This document shows positions 9,977 to 19,210 of a DNA stretch of 64,000 nucleotides, piece after piece. The notes under the pieces are model-generated. The model saw nothing but the letters and a program-made list of their open reading frames with translations, did no database searches and was not told the DNA's origin. Where the stretch lies: positions 2,170,001 to 2,234,000 of the forward strand of contig NZ_AUBJ02000001.1 of the NCBI RefSeq assembly GCF_000429185.2. Direction: 5' to 3'. Position numbers and translations under genes: made by a program. This stretch comes from Actinoalloteichus caeruleus DSM 43889 (GTDB lineage Bacteria > Actinomycetota > Actinomycetes > Mycobacteriales > Pseudonocardiaceae). Positions within the stretch are counted from its first letter, which is position 1. Every line of letters starts with the position of its first letter.

Positions 9977-11614
9977 ATGACGGCAACACTCGTCGCCAGC
10001 GGGCTGGCCGCGGCACACGGAGACCGCGTTCTCTTCTCCGGACTGGACCTCGTCGTCGCCCCCGGGGACGTCATCGGCCTGGTCGGCGCGAACGGGGCCG
10101 GCAAGTCGACCCTGCTCCGGATGCTGGCGGGACTGCGCCCGGCGGACGAGGGCACGGTGCGGCTCAACCCTCCCACCGCCACCGTCGGCCACCTCCCCCA
10201 GGAACCGGACCGCCGCCCGAAGGAGACCGTTCGGGACTTCCTCGCCCGCCGCACCGGGGTCGCCGACGCCCAACGCGACCTGGACGAGACGACCGAGGCG
10301 TTGAGCGCCGGCCGGCCCGGATCCGACACCGCCTACGCCGAGGCCCTGGACCGGTGGTTGTCCCTGGGCGGCGCCGACCTCGACGAACGTGCCGAGGAGG
10401 TCGCCGAGGACGTGGGGATCGGGGTGGGGCTGGACCAGCTGATGCCGTCGCTGTCCGGTGGGCAGGCCGCGAAGGCGGGCATGGCCTCGCTGCTGCTCAG
10501 CCGGTACGACGTGTTCCTGTTGGACGAGCCGACCAACGACCTGGACCTCGCCGGTCTGGAACGCCTGGAGCGCTTCGTCAGGGAACTGCGGGCGGGCACG
10601 GTGCTGGTCAGCCACGACCGCGAGTTCCTCGCCCGCACCGTCACCCAGGTGCTGGAACTGGACCTCGCCCAACAGCGCATCCGGCTCTACGGCGGTGGCT
10701 ACGACTCCTACCTGGAGGAGCGGGAGGTCACCCGCCGGCATGCCCGGGAGGCCTACGAGGAGTACGCGGCGACCCGGGCCGGCCTGGAGTCCAGGGCCCG
10801 CACCCAGCGGGCCTGGATGGAGAAGGGCGTGAAGAACGCCCGCCGGAAGGCCACCGACAACGACAAGATCGGCCGCAAGTTCCGGGCGGAGGCCACCGAG
10901 AAGCAGGCCGCGAAGGCCCGCCAGACCGATCGGCTCATCGAACGGTTGGAGGTGGTCGAGGAGCCCCGCAAGGAGTGGGAGCTGCGGATGTCCATCGCCG
11001 ACGCGCCCCGCAGCGGCGGCGTGGTGGCCGTCGCCCGGGCGGCGGTGGCCCGCCGGGGATCCTTCACGCTGGGTCCGGTGGACGTCCAGATCGACCGCAC
11101 CGACCGGGTCGCGATCACCGGCCGCAACGGCGCGGGGAAGTCCACGTTGTTGGGGATGCTGCTGGGGCGGGTGCCGGTGGAGTCCGGGCAGACCAGCCTG
11201 GGAGCGGGTGTCCTGGTGGGCGAGGTCGACCAGGCCCGGGCCCTGTTCCTCGGCGACGACACCCTGCTGGCCGCCTTCGGCGCGGAGGTGCCGGACTGGG
11301 CTACCGCCGAGGTCCGGACCCTGCTGGCGAAGTTCGGGTTGACCGCCGACCACGTGCTCCGCCCCGCCTCGGAGCTGTCGCCTGGCGAACGGACCCGGGC
11401 CGCACTGGCGTTGTTGCAGGCACGCGGGGTGAACCTGTTGGTGTTGGACGAGCCGACGAACCACCTGGACCTGCCGGCGATCGAACAGCTGGAGTCGGCG
11501 CTGGCCTCCTACGAGGGCACGTTGCTGCTGGTCACCCACGACCGGCGGATGGTGGAGGCCGTGCACACCACCCGCCACCTCGTGGTGGCCGACGGGCGGG
11601 TCACCGAGGTCTGA
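9977..11614 (+). CDS. ABC-F family ATPase, ribosome-protection or translation-factor type
   Basis: A 545-residue protein with two ABC domains and no membrane segments, as in ABC-F. Domain 1 has Walker A GANGAGKSTLL near residue 39, signature LSGGQAAKA and Walker B FLLDEPTNDLDL. Domain 2 has GRNGAGKSTLL, a signature altered to LSPGERTRA, and LLVLDEPTNHLDL. The two are joined by a basic helical linker (around residues 240-320) such as ABC-F proteins insert towards the ribosomal P site. Members either tune translation or dislodge ribosome-bound antibiotics; this form resembles antibiotic-protection members of antibiotic-producing actinomycetes. No biosynthetic cluster is adjacent, so which role applies is open. 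Confidence 0.9.
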   Translation: MTATLVASGLAAAHGDRVLFSGLDLVVAPGDVIGLVGANGAGKSTLLRMLAGLRPADEGTVRLNPPTATVGHLPQEPDRRPKETVRDFLARRTGVADAQRDLDETTEALSAGRPGSDTAYAEALDRWLSLGGADLDERAEEVAEDVGIGVGLDQLMPSLSGGQAAKAGMASLLLSRYDVFLLDEPTNDLDLAGLERLERFVRELRAGTVLVSHDREFLARTVTQVLELDLAQQRIRLYGGGYDSYLEEREVTRRHAREAYEEYAATRAGLESRARTQRAWMEKGVKNARRKATDNDKIGRKFRAEATEKQAAKARQTDRLIERLEVVEEPRKEWELRMSIADAPRSGGVVAVARAAVARRGSFTLGPVDVQIDRTDRVAITGRNGAGKSTLLGMLLGRVPVESGQTSLGAGVLVGEVDQARALFLGDDTLLAAFGAEVPDWATAEVRTLLAKFGLTADHVLRPASELSPGERTRAALALLQARGVNLLVLDEPTNHLDLPAIEQLESALASYEGTLLLVTHDRRMVEAVHTTRHLVVADGRVTEV

Positions 11615-11805
11615 GGACCCCACCCGGACGTCCCGTCGTGCGGCCGGCGGTCAGCGGCGCCGACGTCCGGCGGCGTGCTGCGCCGCCCCGCCCGGCTGGG
11701 GTGGCGCGCGCCGGCCGCGCACCGCGACGTCCCGGGCTCGGAACGCGCGCCGCTCCCCCACTCGCGACCCCGCACCGGGCTCGCGGGGCGGCGGCGCGGA
11801 CGCGG

Positions 11806-12300
11806 TCAGCGGCCCGCGATCATGTGCCCGGGAGGACCACCGGGGCCAGCGGGCCGGGACTCGGGTTCCGGGTCGTCCAGCCTGGCCCACTCGCCGTGCT
11901 TGAAACTCGCCCGCCCGGCGAAGCTCACGTTGACCGGGTCCCGCGCCTCCCACGCCCAGAACCGCACCCGACCCCACGGCGGGACGCGCCGCCGACGCCG
12001 CTTCATCGTCGCCGGCGGCCCCACGAAGTCCGGGATCCCCCAGCGCCGGGCGAGGTCCCGCATCACGTCCAACACGGCGGTGCTCAGCTCGGGGAACTCC
12101 GCGCAGTGCCGGACCTCGGCCCGGCAGAGCACCAACCGTCGGTAGTCGAAGGTCCCCGCCAGGTAGGTGACACCGGGTGCGATGACGGGGCCTCGCCCGA
12201 CGTCGAGGTCGACGTGCCCGTAGAGCCGGCCGTCCTCCACCGGCGGGTCGGCCGAACAGCGGGTGATCCACTCGCCGCTGAGCTCGTCGCGGCCGTTCAC
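11806..12300 (-). CDS. hypothetical protein coupled to a MarR regulator
   Basis: The start is the GTG at 12300, overlapping the MarR stop as GTGA, which means coupled translation. The 164-residue soluble product begins MNGRDELSGEWITRCSADPP and contains GHVDLDVGRGPVIAPGVTYL and VRFWAWEARDPVNVSFAGRA. I recognise no family. Residues after about 145 are Pro/Gly-rich. A role under control of, or together with, the MarR protein is implied by the overlap only. Confidence 0.6.
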   Translation of the reverse strand: MNGRDELSGEWITRCSADPPVEDGRLYGHVDLDVGRGPVIAPGVTYLAGTFDYRRLVLCRAEVRHCAEFPELSTAVLDVMRDLARRWGIPDFVGPPATMKRRRRRVPPWGRVRFWAWEARDPVNVSFAGRASFKHGEWARLDDPEPESRPAGPGGPPGHMIAGR

Positions 12301-12665
12301 GGCCGGCTCGCGAGTTCCCGGAGCCGGGTGGTGCCGGCGCGGATGACGGTCTGGGCGTGCGGGTAGGCCATGCGCGTCCGGGCGACGCCGTCGGGGGTGG
12401 CCATCAGCAGGACGCCACGGCGGTCGTGGAAGCAGCGGACGCGGTGGAGGAGTCGCCTGTCCTCCAGCCGGTGGGCGATCCGGGTGAGGCCGCTGGGGCT
12501 GATGCCGAGGGTTTCCGCCACCGAGCCGGCCTGCTGGGGCTGGCGGTCGAGTTCGAGGAGCACCAACAGGTCGGTGAGGCGCAGCGCTCCGGGGAGTGGG
12601 GTCGCGTCGCAGTCGCGGACGGTCCGGCGGATCGCGATCCAGGAGTCCGGCGGGGTGAGGGACAT
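12297..12665 (-). CDS. MarR-family winged-helix regulator
   Basis: The ATG at 12665 is preceded on the minus strand by GGAAGGAA. The 122-residue protein has the MarR core: LRLTDLLVLLELDRQPQQAG, then VAETLGISPSGLTRIAHRLE as the helix-turn-helix, and a wing with HDRRGVLLMATPDG, matching the D-x-R-G wing motif of the family. MarR dimers bind palindromes and usually release DNA on binding phenolic or other small ligands. Its gene overlaps the following hypothetical gene. Confidence 0.85.
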   Translation of the reverse strand: MSLTPPDSWIAIRRTVRDCDATPLPGALRLTDLLVLLELDRQPQQAGSVAETLGISPSGLTRIAHRLEDRRLLHRVRCFHDRRGVLLMATPDGVARTRMAYPHAQTVIRAGTTRLRELASRP

Positions 12666-12865
12666 GCGTTTCCTTCCGCTGGGGGCCGGGCTGGGCGAGG
12701 GCCGCCCCGCCGGGGTGGGCGGGGCGGCGTACACACGGTGGTGGCGTCGTCCTGGGCACCACCTCCTTCCTGATCGTGTCGGGCTTCCTGGTCGCGGGTC
12801 GGGGCAGGGTGAGGGGAGGTCCCTGGCCGACACGGCGCGCTGCCAGCGATCACCGTGGACAGTCG

Positions 12866-13369
12866 TCAGTGGTGGCCACCGCCAGCGGCGGGAAGACCGT
12901 GCCGATGGGGTCGCCGCGACCGGAGACCACACGGGACGGACTCCGGGGGCGGAGCCGTCCTCCTCACGGCGGCCGGGCGCGTGGCTGGTCCGGCCAAGCC
13001 GACAGCCGGCACCGCCGGGGTCAGCGGGGGCGGAGTGGCCCCGGGGGCCGCCAGCGACGACCGGTCAGCAGCCGGGGCGCGGACGAGGAACTCGGTGGTG
13101 GCAAGGCTCCCAGCTCGGCGGCGACCACCCACCGAACCCGACAGCCGCCACACCACCCAGTCGCCGTCCCGCACCCGAACACCCTCGACCTCACCGTGAC
13201 CCCGAATCACGCACCAGTCCACGAAGCCACCGCCAGGCCAGGCGAAGGAACCGACCAGGGCACCCGGGCCCCGCGTCAACGACACCCACCGCCACCCGCG
13301 CCGGGTCAACGCGTAGACCGCCGCCAACTCCGGTACCGCGTCCAGGGCCTTCCGTGTTGCCGCGTCCAT
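12866..13369 (-). CDS. hypothetical protein
   Basis: The ATG at 13369 (GTG immediately before it) follows GGAGG. The first 80 residues look like a folded small domain (ALDAVPELAAVYALTRRG, then WRWVSLTRGPGALVGSFAWP and RDGDWVVWRLSG). The rest is Ala/Pro/Arg-rich and may be read in the wrong frame if a base is missing. No family recognised. Confidence 0.45.
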   Translation of the reverse strand: MDAATRKALDAVPELAAVYALTRRGWRWVSLTRGPGALVGSFAWPGGGFVDWCVIRGHGEVEGVRVRDGDWVVWRLSGSVGGRRRAGSLATTEFLVRAPAADRSSLAAPGATPPPLTPAVPAVGLAGPATRPAAVRRTAPPPESVPCGLRSRRPHRHGLPAAGGGHH

Positions 13370-13471
13370 CACTCCACGCCTCCATCACGTAGGGGCGGAC
13401 CCGCCGGGCGCGACCGGTGAGCGGGGGAAGCACGACGGTGACCGCCTCCCCCGGGTCGGCCACGGTCCCGG

Positions 13472-13669
13472 TCACGGGACCAGTCCGCACAGCAGGGCTT
13501 TCAGGGGGCCGGTCAGCGCGTGGACCACGGTGTCCGCCGCCGGGTACCAGGGCCGCGGGGTGTTCCCGAAGGCAGCCAGGTGCAGGGCGACCGCGCCGAC
13601 GACGAGGACCAGGGCTAAGAGGGCGATCAGGAACGAGACGACGGTGTGGATGAGGGCGTGCACGATCAC
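13472..13669 (-). CDS. small membrane protein
   Basis: The GTG at 13669 is preceded by GAGG at suitable spacing. The 65-residue product begins with a long hydrophobic helix (VVSFLIALLALVLVVGAVAL) and ends ALTGPLKALLCGLVP. Tiny membrane proteins like this are common next to regulators in actinomycetes; no function can be given. It is one of three small genes on this strand between 12.9 and 14.1 kb. Confidence 0.5.
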   Translation of the reverse strand: MIVHALIHTVVSFLIALLALVLVVGAVALHLAAFGNTPRPWYPAADTVVHALTGPLKALLCGLVP

Positions 13670-13861
13670 GGAGAATCCTCGGGGAGCAGGAGAGCCCGCG
13701 CCGGACGCGCGGGGTGAGGGAGAAGCGGGGCTGGCCGGGACGCCGGCCAGGAGCCGCAGGGTCGCGCTCGGCCCCTGTGGGCAGAGCGGAACTACCCGCC
13801 GGCCCCCGACGAGATCCGGGCGGAACGGCAAGGTCTGGTCGGCGGAGACGACCAGCGAGGG

Positions 13862-14077
13862 CTAGCGGGCCGACCGGCTCCCGGTAGCGTGGAAGGGGCG
13901 GCGGGTGCTGGTCGGGCGGGTCATGCCAACCGAGGCCAATGCCTGCCGAGTGGTGCGGCGGGCACGCCGCACCCGCAGCGCCATGCGAATCGCCGGCCCG
14001 AACCAGCGATCGAGCCGTTCGACCACCCACAGTCCGACCAGCGCGATCAGGGCGCCGAGCGCCATCTCAAGCACCAC
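13862..14077 (-). CDS. small single-helix membrane protein
   Basis: Starts at GTG 14077 (or GTG 14074) after AAAGGGG. The 71-residue product has one N-terminal helix (MALGALIALVGLWVVERL) followed by a basic tail (RMALRVRRARRTTRQ), giving the topology of a small anchored protein with a positive cytoplasmic end. No family recognised. Confidence 0.45.
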   Translation of the reverse strand: MVLEMALGALIALVGLWVVERLDRWFGPAIRMALRVRRARRTTRQALASVGMTRPTSTRRPFHATGSRSAR

Positions 14078-14263
14078 GCCGCACCCCTTTCGTTGGCCGC
14101 TGCTGGCAGGGTGCGGGCAAAACACCCCACAGCACCGTCGTCCAGCCTGGACGGAGCTGGTCACCCGATGGGAGCGGGAGGGCACGGGTACCGTGCGGAT
14201 TCGGGCCGGTTGGAAGTCCCGGGGCGGTGTGGCGGTGGTGCCGCCCGGAGCCAGGACGCCCGC

Positions 14264-14530
14264 TCACGACGTGACCCGAATGGAAGCTACGGCAGTGGCC
14301 GCAGGGGTGCCGCATCCGTGCGCTGCCGACGTGATCGAGGGCGAGGGCCACGGGATCGTTGGAACCCTGGCTACCGAACGACACCTGTCATCGTCGTGGG
14401 CGGACAGGTCCTCGGGCGAATCCCCAGGACTTTGGGGGAGAGCGGAAGGATTTCCGCGTTCCACCCACGCGTCGTGGGTCGGGCTGATCACGCCCAGTAG
14501 CATTGCCGTAGAGACGGGATCGTGGTGCAT
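14264..14530 (-). CDS. possible small hypothetical protein
   Basis: The ATG at 14530 follows GAGGAA. The 88-residue frame begins MHHDPVSTAMLLGVISPTHD, with fair codon bias at first but a Ser/Pro/Ala-rich second half. It diverges from the XRE gene at 14758. No family recognised, so it could be chance. Confidence 0.3.
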   Translation of the reverse strand: MHHDPVSTAMLLGVISPTHDAWVERGNPSALPQSPGDSPEDLSAHDDDRCRSVARVPTIPWPSPSITSAAHGCGTPAATAVASIRVTS

Positions 14531-14757
14531 GCTTCGGTTCCTCTCGTCAGGAGGGGTCGGGCGGCCGTGGAAAGTTGGCCCGGCCCCTCCTCCTGTTCGT
14601 CCACAAGACACTGTGGCGAATACCACCTTGTCCGCACACGCACCGTGACGCAAGAGTACTGACGAGCAATTTGCACGAGATGACCCAAAAGGAGTAAGGG
14701 GTCGGAGGAAGTGACAGCCTGTCGTACGCTCGGTCGGGCGTACGGGGAGGAGATCGG

Positions 14758-15603
14758 GTGTCCGAGTACCACGCAGGAGTCCGAATGCGACGGGTCTGCC
14801 GGGAGCTGCGCAAGTGGCGTGAGTCGGCGGGGCTCAAAGCCACGGAGGCGGCGAAGCAGCTCAAGTGGTCGCCATCGAAGATCTCCCGCATCGAGCACGC
14901 GGTCCAGGCACCCACCAGCGTGGAGACCCTTGCCCTGGCCCTGACCTACGGCGTCCCCGAACGCGACCGCGACCGCCTGTTCGCCGCCGTCACCACCGCA
15001 CAGGAAGGCGGCTGGTGGTCGCAGTACAGCGACGTCCTGTGGGACGCGGCCCAGGATCTCATCGAGCTGGAGGACGAAGCGTCCTCGGTTCGGATCTTCA
15101 AGGCACAACTCGTACCCGGACTGTTCCAGACCGGCGACTACTTCGCCGCACTGAGCGAGAGTTGGCTACCCAGACCGACGGCGGAGGTCTCCCGCCAGCG
15201 ATCCTTCATCCGGGAGACACGTCAGCAGAGGCTGACGTCGACGAATCCCCTCCACGTCCACGCCGTGCTGTGGGAACCCCTGCTGCACGGTGCGGTCGGA
15301 GGGCCGGAGGTCATGCGGGGACAGCTTCGGCGACTGCTGGAGCTGGCCGAGCTGCCACATGTTCGCATCCAGGTGCTCCCAACCGGAGCAGGCGCCCATC
15401 CCGCGTTGGGAACCGAATTCGACCTGCTTGGATTCGAGGAGAACCACCTCGACGACGTCGTCTACTTCGAAACACTGAACCGTGGGGACTACGTCGAGGA
15501 ACAGACCTCGGTACAGCGCCACAAAGATTCGTTCGTCGCGCTTCAATCTAGGGCTTTGAGTGATTCAGAGTCCACAAAGTTGATCAAGAGACTGTCGAGC
15601 TGA
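14758..15603 (+). CDS. XRE regulator with DUF5753-type sensor region
   Basis: GTG start at 14758 with GGGGAGGAG upstream. The 281-residue protein has an N-terminal helix-turn-helix (ELRKWRESAGLKATEAAKQL, then WSPSKISRIEHA) and a C-terminal DUF5753 region (LVPGLFQTGDYFAALSES, VHAVLWEPLLHGAVGG, ELPHVRIQVLPTGAGAHPAL). Such proteins pair with a small DUF397 protein encoded next door and act like the WhiJ/BldB set in actinomycete development and secondary metabolism. The partner begins 21 bp downstream. Confidence 0.9.
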   Translation: MSEYHAGVRMRRVCRELRKWRESAGLKATEAAKQLKWSPSKISRIEHAVQAPTSVETLALALTYGVPERDRDRLFAAVTTAQEGGWWSQYSDVLWDAAQDLIELEDEASSVRIFKAQLVPGLFQTGDYFAALSESWLPRPTAEVSRQRSFIRETRQQRLTSTNPLHVHAVLWEPLLHGAVGGPEVMRGQLRRLLELAELPHVRIQVLPTGAGAHPALGTEFDLLGFEENHLDDVVYFETLNRGDYVEEQTSVQRHKDSFVALQSRALSDSESTKLIKRLSS

Positions 15604-15624
15604 CGCCCAAGGAATGCGACTGAC

Positions 15625-15816
15625 ATGAGGACCAAGCTCACCAACTGGTACACGAGCACCTATTCCAACGGAGGTGGAGGTGCGTGCGTCGAAGTCGGCT
15701 CCGCTCCCGACCTCGTCGGCATCCGAGACAGCAAGAACCGTGATGGCGGCGTCCTCATCGTGGACCACCGCTCCTTCACCCGCTTCATCACCGCGATCAA
15801 GAGCGAACGCTACTGA
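15625..15816 (+). CDS. DUF397 small protein, partner of the XRE regulator
   Basis: A 63-residue protein with the family pattern: WYTSTYSNGGGGACVEVG, then VGIRDSKNRDGGVLIVDH and a C-terminal FTRFITAIKSERY. DUF397 proteins are thought to modulate the adjacent XRE regulator. Likely co-transcribed with it, and a hairpin follows directly. Confidence 0.88.
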   Translation: MRTKLTNWYTSTYSNGGGGACVEVGSAPDLVGIRDSKNRDGGVLIVDHRSFTRFITAIKSERY

Positions 15817-15829
15817 CCGTCCTGGCGCC

Positions 15830-15864
15830 GCGCCGGGGTGACCTGCTCCAGGCCACCCCGGCGC
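15830..15864 (+). terminator. terminator-like hairpin after the XRE/DUF397 pair
   Basis: Arms GCGCCGGGGTG at 15830-15840 and CACCCCGGCGC at 15854-15864 are exact complements around a 13-base loop, 13 bases after the DUF397 stop. There is no T tract, as is common in high-GC actinomycetes. Confidence 0.6.
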
Positions 15865-16347
15865 CGAACTCCTCCCCGGACCTGGCGCGAACGTGAATAC
15901 CACGAGAGCTGCCACCACGACGCACGACGGCGGTAGCGGGTCGAACAGGGCAAGGTCGCAGTAGCCCTGTTTCGGCCCCTTCCCTCCCCCAGCTACCAGG
16001 GCACCAGCTTGCGAGCTACCCACTGTGGCGGAAGCGTGGGCGAAGCGGAGGAGACTCCTCGCGCATCGCCCCGATCCTCCCCGTGTCGGACAAGCTCGGC
16101 AACGAGCGCTCTTCGGGGGTATGACCGGCCGCCGGTACCCCAGCACCAAAGCCAATGGCCACGATGTCGTCCTCCCTCTCCCAAAGGCTCCTGGCAGCTT
16201 GGGACGTTGCTCCAGATTCCGTCCTTCGGGGGACCGGAGCTCCTCCGCCACCCAGGACGTCCAGGTTTTACCGGTAACCTGAATGACCTGAGTGCACCTC
16301 GACCATTCCTTGTTGTCCAGATAGCCTGGGTGGGTTGCAATGGAGAG
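15865..16347. other. intergenic region upstream of the GntR gene
   Basis: No supported gene. The stretch near 16264-16285 (GGTTTTACCGGTAACC and repeated ACCTGA) could be a regulator-binding site, but nothing confirms it. Confidence 0.35.
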
Positions 16348-17091
16348 ATGCAGACACGTCCGTGGATCCAGATCGCCGAAGACCTGAGGCTGCGCATCAC
16401 TTCAGGTGAGTACGCCGAAGGAGAGCGGTTGCCTTCGGGCTCGACCCTGATGGGGGAGTACGGCGTTGCCCGACAGACGATCCAGAACGCTGTCGACCAG
16501 CTCCGCGCCGAAGGCCTGGTGTCCAGCATCGCAGGCCGAGGATGGTTCGTGTCCAAGCGCCGCCCGATCACTCGACTCGCCCGCAACCGGCTCTCCGCCG
16601 ACGAGAGGACCGCTGGTAGAGGGGCTTTCCTCACCGATGCGGCGGCAGCCGACTTCACCCCCACGGTGACGGTGCGGGTCTGGAAGGAGGAAGCCGGGGA
16701 AGAGGTCGCCTCGTACCTCGACGTCCCTTCCGGCACTCAGGTCCTGGTCCGGGACCGCGTGATGCGAGCCGATGGCGACGTGGTGCAGCTCGCGGCCTCC
16801 TACCTTCCTGCCGACCTCGTCCAGGGCACTCAGGTTGAACACGTGGACACCGGACCAGGAGGAACCTACGCTCGCCTGGAAGAGGCGGGCTTCGCCCTGA
16901 GCCACTTCACCGAGTTCGTCTCGGCGAGATCACCTCGACCCGCCGAAGCGGAGTCCCTGCGGATTCCACACGGCCACCCGGTCATCCAGGTGACCCGAGT
17001 GGCATTCGCGGCGGACCGACCGGTAGAAGTCAACTTCATCTCCATGGCCAGCGACCGCTTCCAACTCGTGTACCAGATCGACGCCCGTTGA
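16348..17091 (+). CDS. GntR-family regulator with UTRA ligand domain
   Basis: I start it at ATG 16348 (MQTRPWIQIAEDLRLRI), where family homology begins. GGAGAG is only 1-4 bases away, so the start is uncertain and could be leaderless. The 247-residue protein has the GntR winged helix (ERLPSGSTLMGEYGVARQTI, then QLRAEGLVSSIAGRGWFV) and a UTRA-type C-terminal domain ending VNFISMASDRFQLVYQID. HutC-subfamily members bind a small effector through UTRA. No target gene is evident; both sides are non-coding or on the other strand. Confidence 0.85.
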   Translation: MQTRPWIQIAEDLRLRITSGEYAEGERLPSGSTLMGEYGVARQTIQNAVDQLRAEGLVSSIAGRGWFVSKRRPITRLARNRLSADERTAGRGAFLTDAAAADFTPTVTVRVWKEEAGEEVASYLDVPSGTQVLVRDRVMRADGDVVQLAASYLPADLVQGTQVEHVDTGPGGTYARLEEAGFALSHFTEFVSARSPRPAEAESLRIPHGHPVIQVTRVAFAADRPVEVNFISMASDRFQLVYQIDAR

Positions 17092-17523
17092 GACCGCACT
17101 CGATCGCACTCGACGCATGGCGGTCTCGGACATCTGGTAGCCGTACGACGTCGGTCAACTGCCGACCCGGTACCACCGTCTCCGTCGTCGCGTGCGGTGC
17201 CACACTGACTTTCCAGCGTGGATGGGATCCCCACACCCGAGCACGGAGATGGCACCAGGACATGACTCGGCGCGAGGTGAACGGTGCCCTCACATCGGGC
17301 GGTTGACCGGCGCGATCGGACCGTTGGCGACAGCACGGCTCGCTGCCTTTCCCCGGCTACGGGCCGCGGAGGGGCCCGTCACGCTCCGCGCGAGTCAATC
17401 ACCCGCCGGCAACGAGAAGCGAGTGTGACCTGATCAGCTTCGACGAGGCACCCCTTCCCTCCGCCGCGCGCTGAGCTGTCGGGCGGACCACCCGCGCAGC
17501 AGCTCCGCCGAGCGGTCGGGAGA
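17092..17523. other. intergenic region between convergent genes
   Basis: No supported gene. The MFS and GntR genes converge here. Nothing else seen. Confidence 0.4.
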
Positions 17524-19098
17524 TCAGTGCATGACGACGGCGTCGGCGGAGGAGTGCTCTCCCTTCCGCACGAAGAGCGCTGCCACCACACCGACGAGGG
17601 CCACGACCACCGCCACGGACATCGCGCCCGTCATTCCCGCCACGAAGGACGCGTGTCCGGCTTCCACGATCGCGTCAGCCGTACCGGGCCCGACGCCGGG
17701 TGGAAGGGGTACTTCTCCCTGGGTCACCCGGTCGGCTCGGTCCAGGACGAACTGGGATTCGTCCGGCCCCACGCCTCGCTCCGCGAGGTTGCCGGCCAGA
17801 CCGGTGCTGACCGCGACGGAGAGCAACGTGGTGAGCACGGCGGTTCCCATGACCCCACCCAGTTGGGACGCGGTCTGCTGAAGACCTCCAGCGACGCTGC
17901 TCAACCTGGGGTGGACGTTGCTGACCAGGGCATCTGTGCTGGCCACGGACACCATGCCGATGCCGAGCCCCATCCCGAGGAGCGAGGGCCACATGGCGTG
18001 GTAGGTACTCCCGACCTCCAACTGGGAAAGACCGAAGGCGGAGGCCGCGACGATCGTCATCCCGCCGAGCAGGGCGGGCCGTGGCCCGACGCGGGCGTTC
18101 AGATGTCCCACGAGCGCGGATGCCAAGGCGAGAGCGGCGGTCAGCGGCAGGACCCGAACACCGGCCTCGAGCGCGCTGACCCCCTGGACCCGCTGCATGT
18201 AGAGGGTCAGGAAGAACAGCGTGCCGTACAGCGTGAAGAACGCGAACACCACGAGCAGCGTCGCGGCTGGCACGGTTCTGTTGGCGAAGATCGTCAGATC
18301 CAGCAGGGGCCGGGCCGCCCGGCGCTGACGCCACACGAACAGCGCGCCCAACACCACCGCGAGACCGAGGTAACCGAGGACCGTGGCGTCCAGGTGCCCG
18401 TGCTCGGCCTGGAGCACTCCCCAGGCCAGGCTGACCATCGTCAACGCGAGCAGGACGGCGCCCACGGCGTCCAGACGCCCGGTTTCCGTGGTGCCGCGCT
18501 GGTCACGGAGGTGGAGCGCGCCCAGGGTCACCGCGACGGCCCCGATGGGCACGTTGATGAGGAACACCGACTGCCATCCCTGCGCCTGCACCAGCAGGCC
18601 AGCGACCACGGGTCCAGCGGCGGCGGCGATGGCCGTGCAACCACTCCAGGTGGCCAGCGCCCTGCTCAGCGCCGGCCCCGAGAACGTCGCGCGCAGCAGC
18701 CCCACGCCGGCCGGCATGACGAGCGCACCGGCGATCCCCTGGACGACCCGCCAGAAGATCAGGGCGTTGATGCTGCCCGAGAGGGCGATCATCAGCGAGG
18801 CCACCGTGAACAGGGCGGTACCGGTGAGCCAGAAGGTCCTGCGGGAGAACCGGTCCGCGGCCCGGCCGAAGATCACCAAGGTGGAGGCGATGGCCAACAG
18901 GTAGCCGTTGGTGACCCATTGGAGGCCGGCCAGGCTGGGGCGCAGGTCGGCCGCGATGTCGGGATTGGCCACGGAGATCACCGTGCCGTCCAGAGCCACG
19001 ATGGCGGCTCCCAGGCTGACCACGGTCAGCACGACTCCTGGTCGGGGCGGCCTCGGTGGAGCCGTCCCGATCTCCTCCGTCGAGGAGTGTTTCACCAT
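17524..19098 (-). CDS. DHA2-type MFS drug exporter, 14 helices
   Basis: I choose the ATG at 19098 because AAGGG lies 6-7 bases before it; the GTG six bases upstream is too close to that site. The 524-residue protein has 14 likely membrane helices. It carries the DHA2 motif C region (VSLGAAIVALDGTVISVANP), motif A-like GRAADRFSRR, and AGPVVAGLLVQAQGWQSVFL. These proteins use the proton gradient to export antibiotics, dyes or biocides. It diverges from a TetR gene, and the space between them holds a strong palindrome, so it is very likely repressed by that TetR and induced by an exported compound. Confidence 0.92.
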   Translation of the reverse strand: MVKHSSTEEIGTAPPRPPRPGVVLTVVSLGAAIVALDGTVISVANPDIAADLRPSLAGLQWVTNGYLLAIASTLVIFGRAADRFSRRTFWLTGTALFTVASLMIALSGSINALIFWRVVQGIAGALVMPAGVGLLRATFSGPALSRALATWSGCTAIAAAAGPVVAGLLVQAQGWQSVFLINVPIGAVAVTLGALHLRDQRGTTETGRLDAVGAVLLALTMVSLAWGVLQAEHGHLDATVLGYLGLAVVLGALFVWRQRRAARPLLDLTIFANRTVPAATLLVVFAFFTLYGTLFFLTLYMQRVQGVSALEAGVRVLPLTAALALASALVGHLNARVGPRPALLGGMTIVAASAFGLSQLEVGSTYHAMWPSLLGMGLGIGMVSVASTDALVSNVHPRLSSVAGGLQQTASQLGGVMGTAVLTTLLSVAVSTGLAGNLAERGVGPDESQFVLDRADRVTQGEVPLPPGVGPGTADAIVEAGHASFVAGMTGAMSVAVVVALVGVVAALFVRKGEHSSADAVVMH

Positions 19099-19120
19099 GA
19101 GCACCCTTATCGTCGTTTGC

Positions 19121-19169
19121 TGCCAACATGGCAGTGACTGCCATGTTGTTTTCGCCTGCCATCATGGCA
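19121..19169. promoter_or_regulatory. TetR operator between the MFS and TetR genes
   Basis: CAACATGGCA at 19124-19133 and its exact inverse at 19139-19148 flank 5 bases. A second palindrome, TGCCATCATGGCA, follows at 19157-19169. Both share TGCCA/TGGCA half-sites. They lie between the two divergent starts, as expected for a TetR controlling both genes. Confidence 0.75.
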
Positions 19170-19210
19170 CGAGCACGAGCGGAAGGTTCGCCCCCTTCGG
19201 AAGGCAGGAC

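Noticed and set aside
16264-16285. A GntR operator upstream of the regulator
   Set aside because: The inverted repeat is short and imperfect; not enough to claim.
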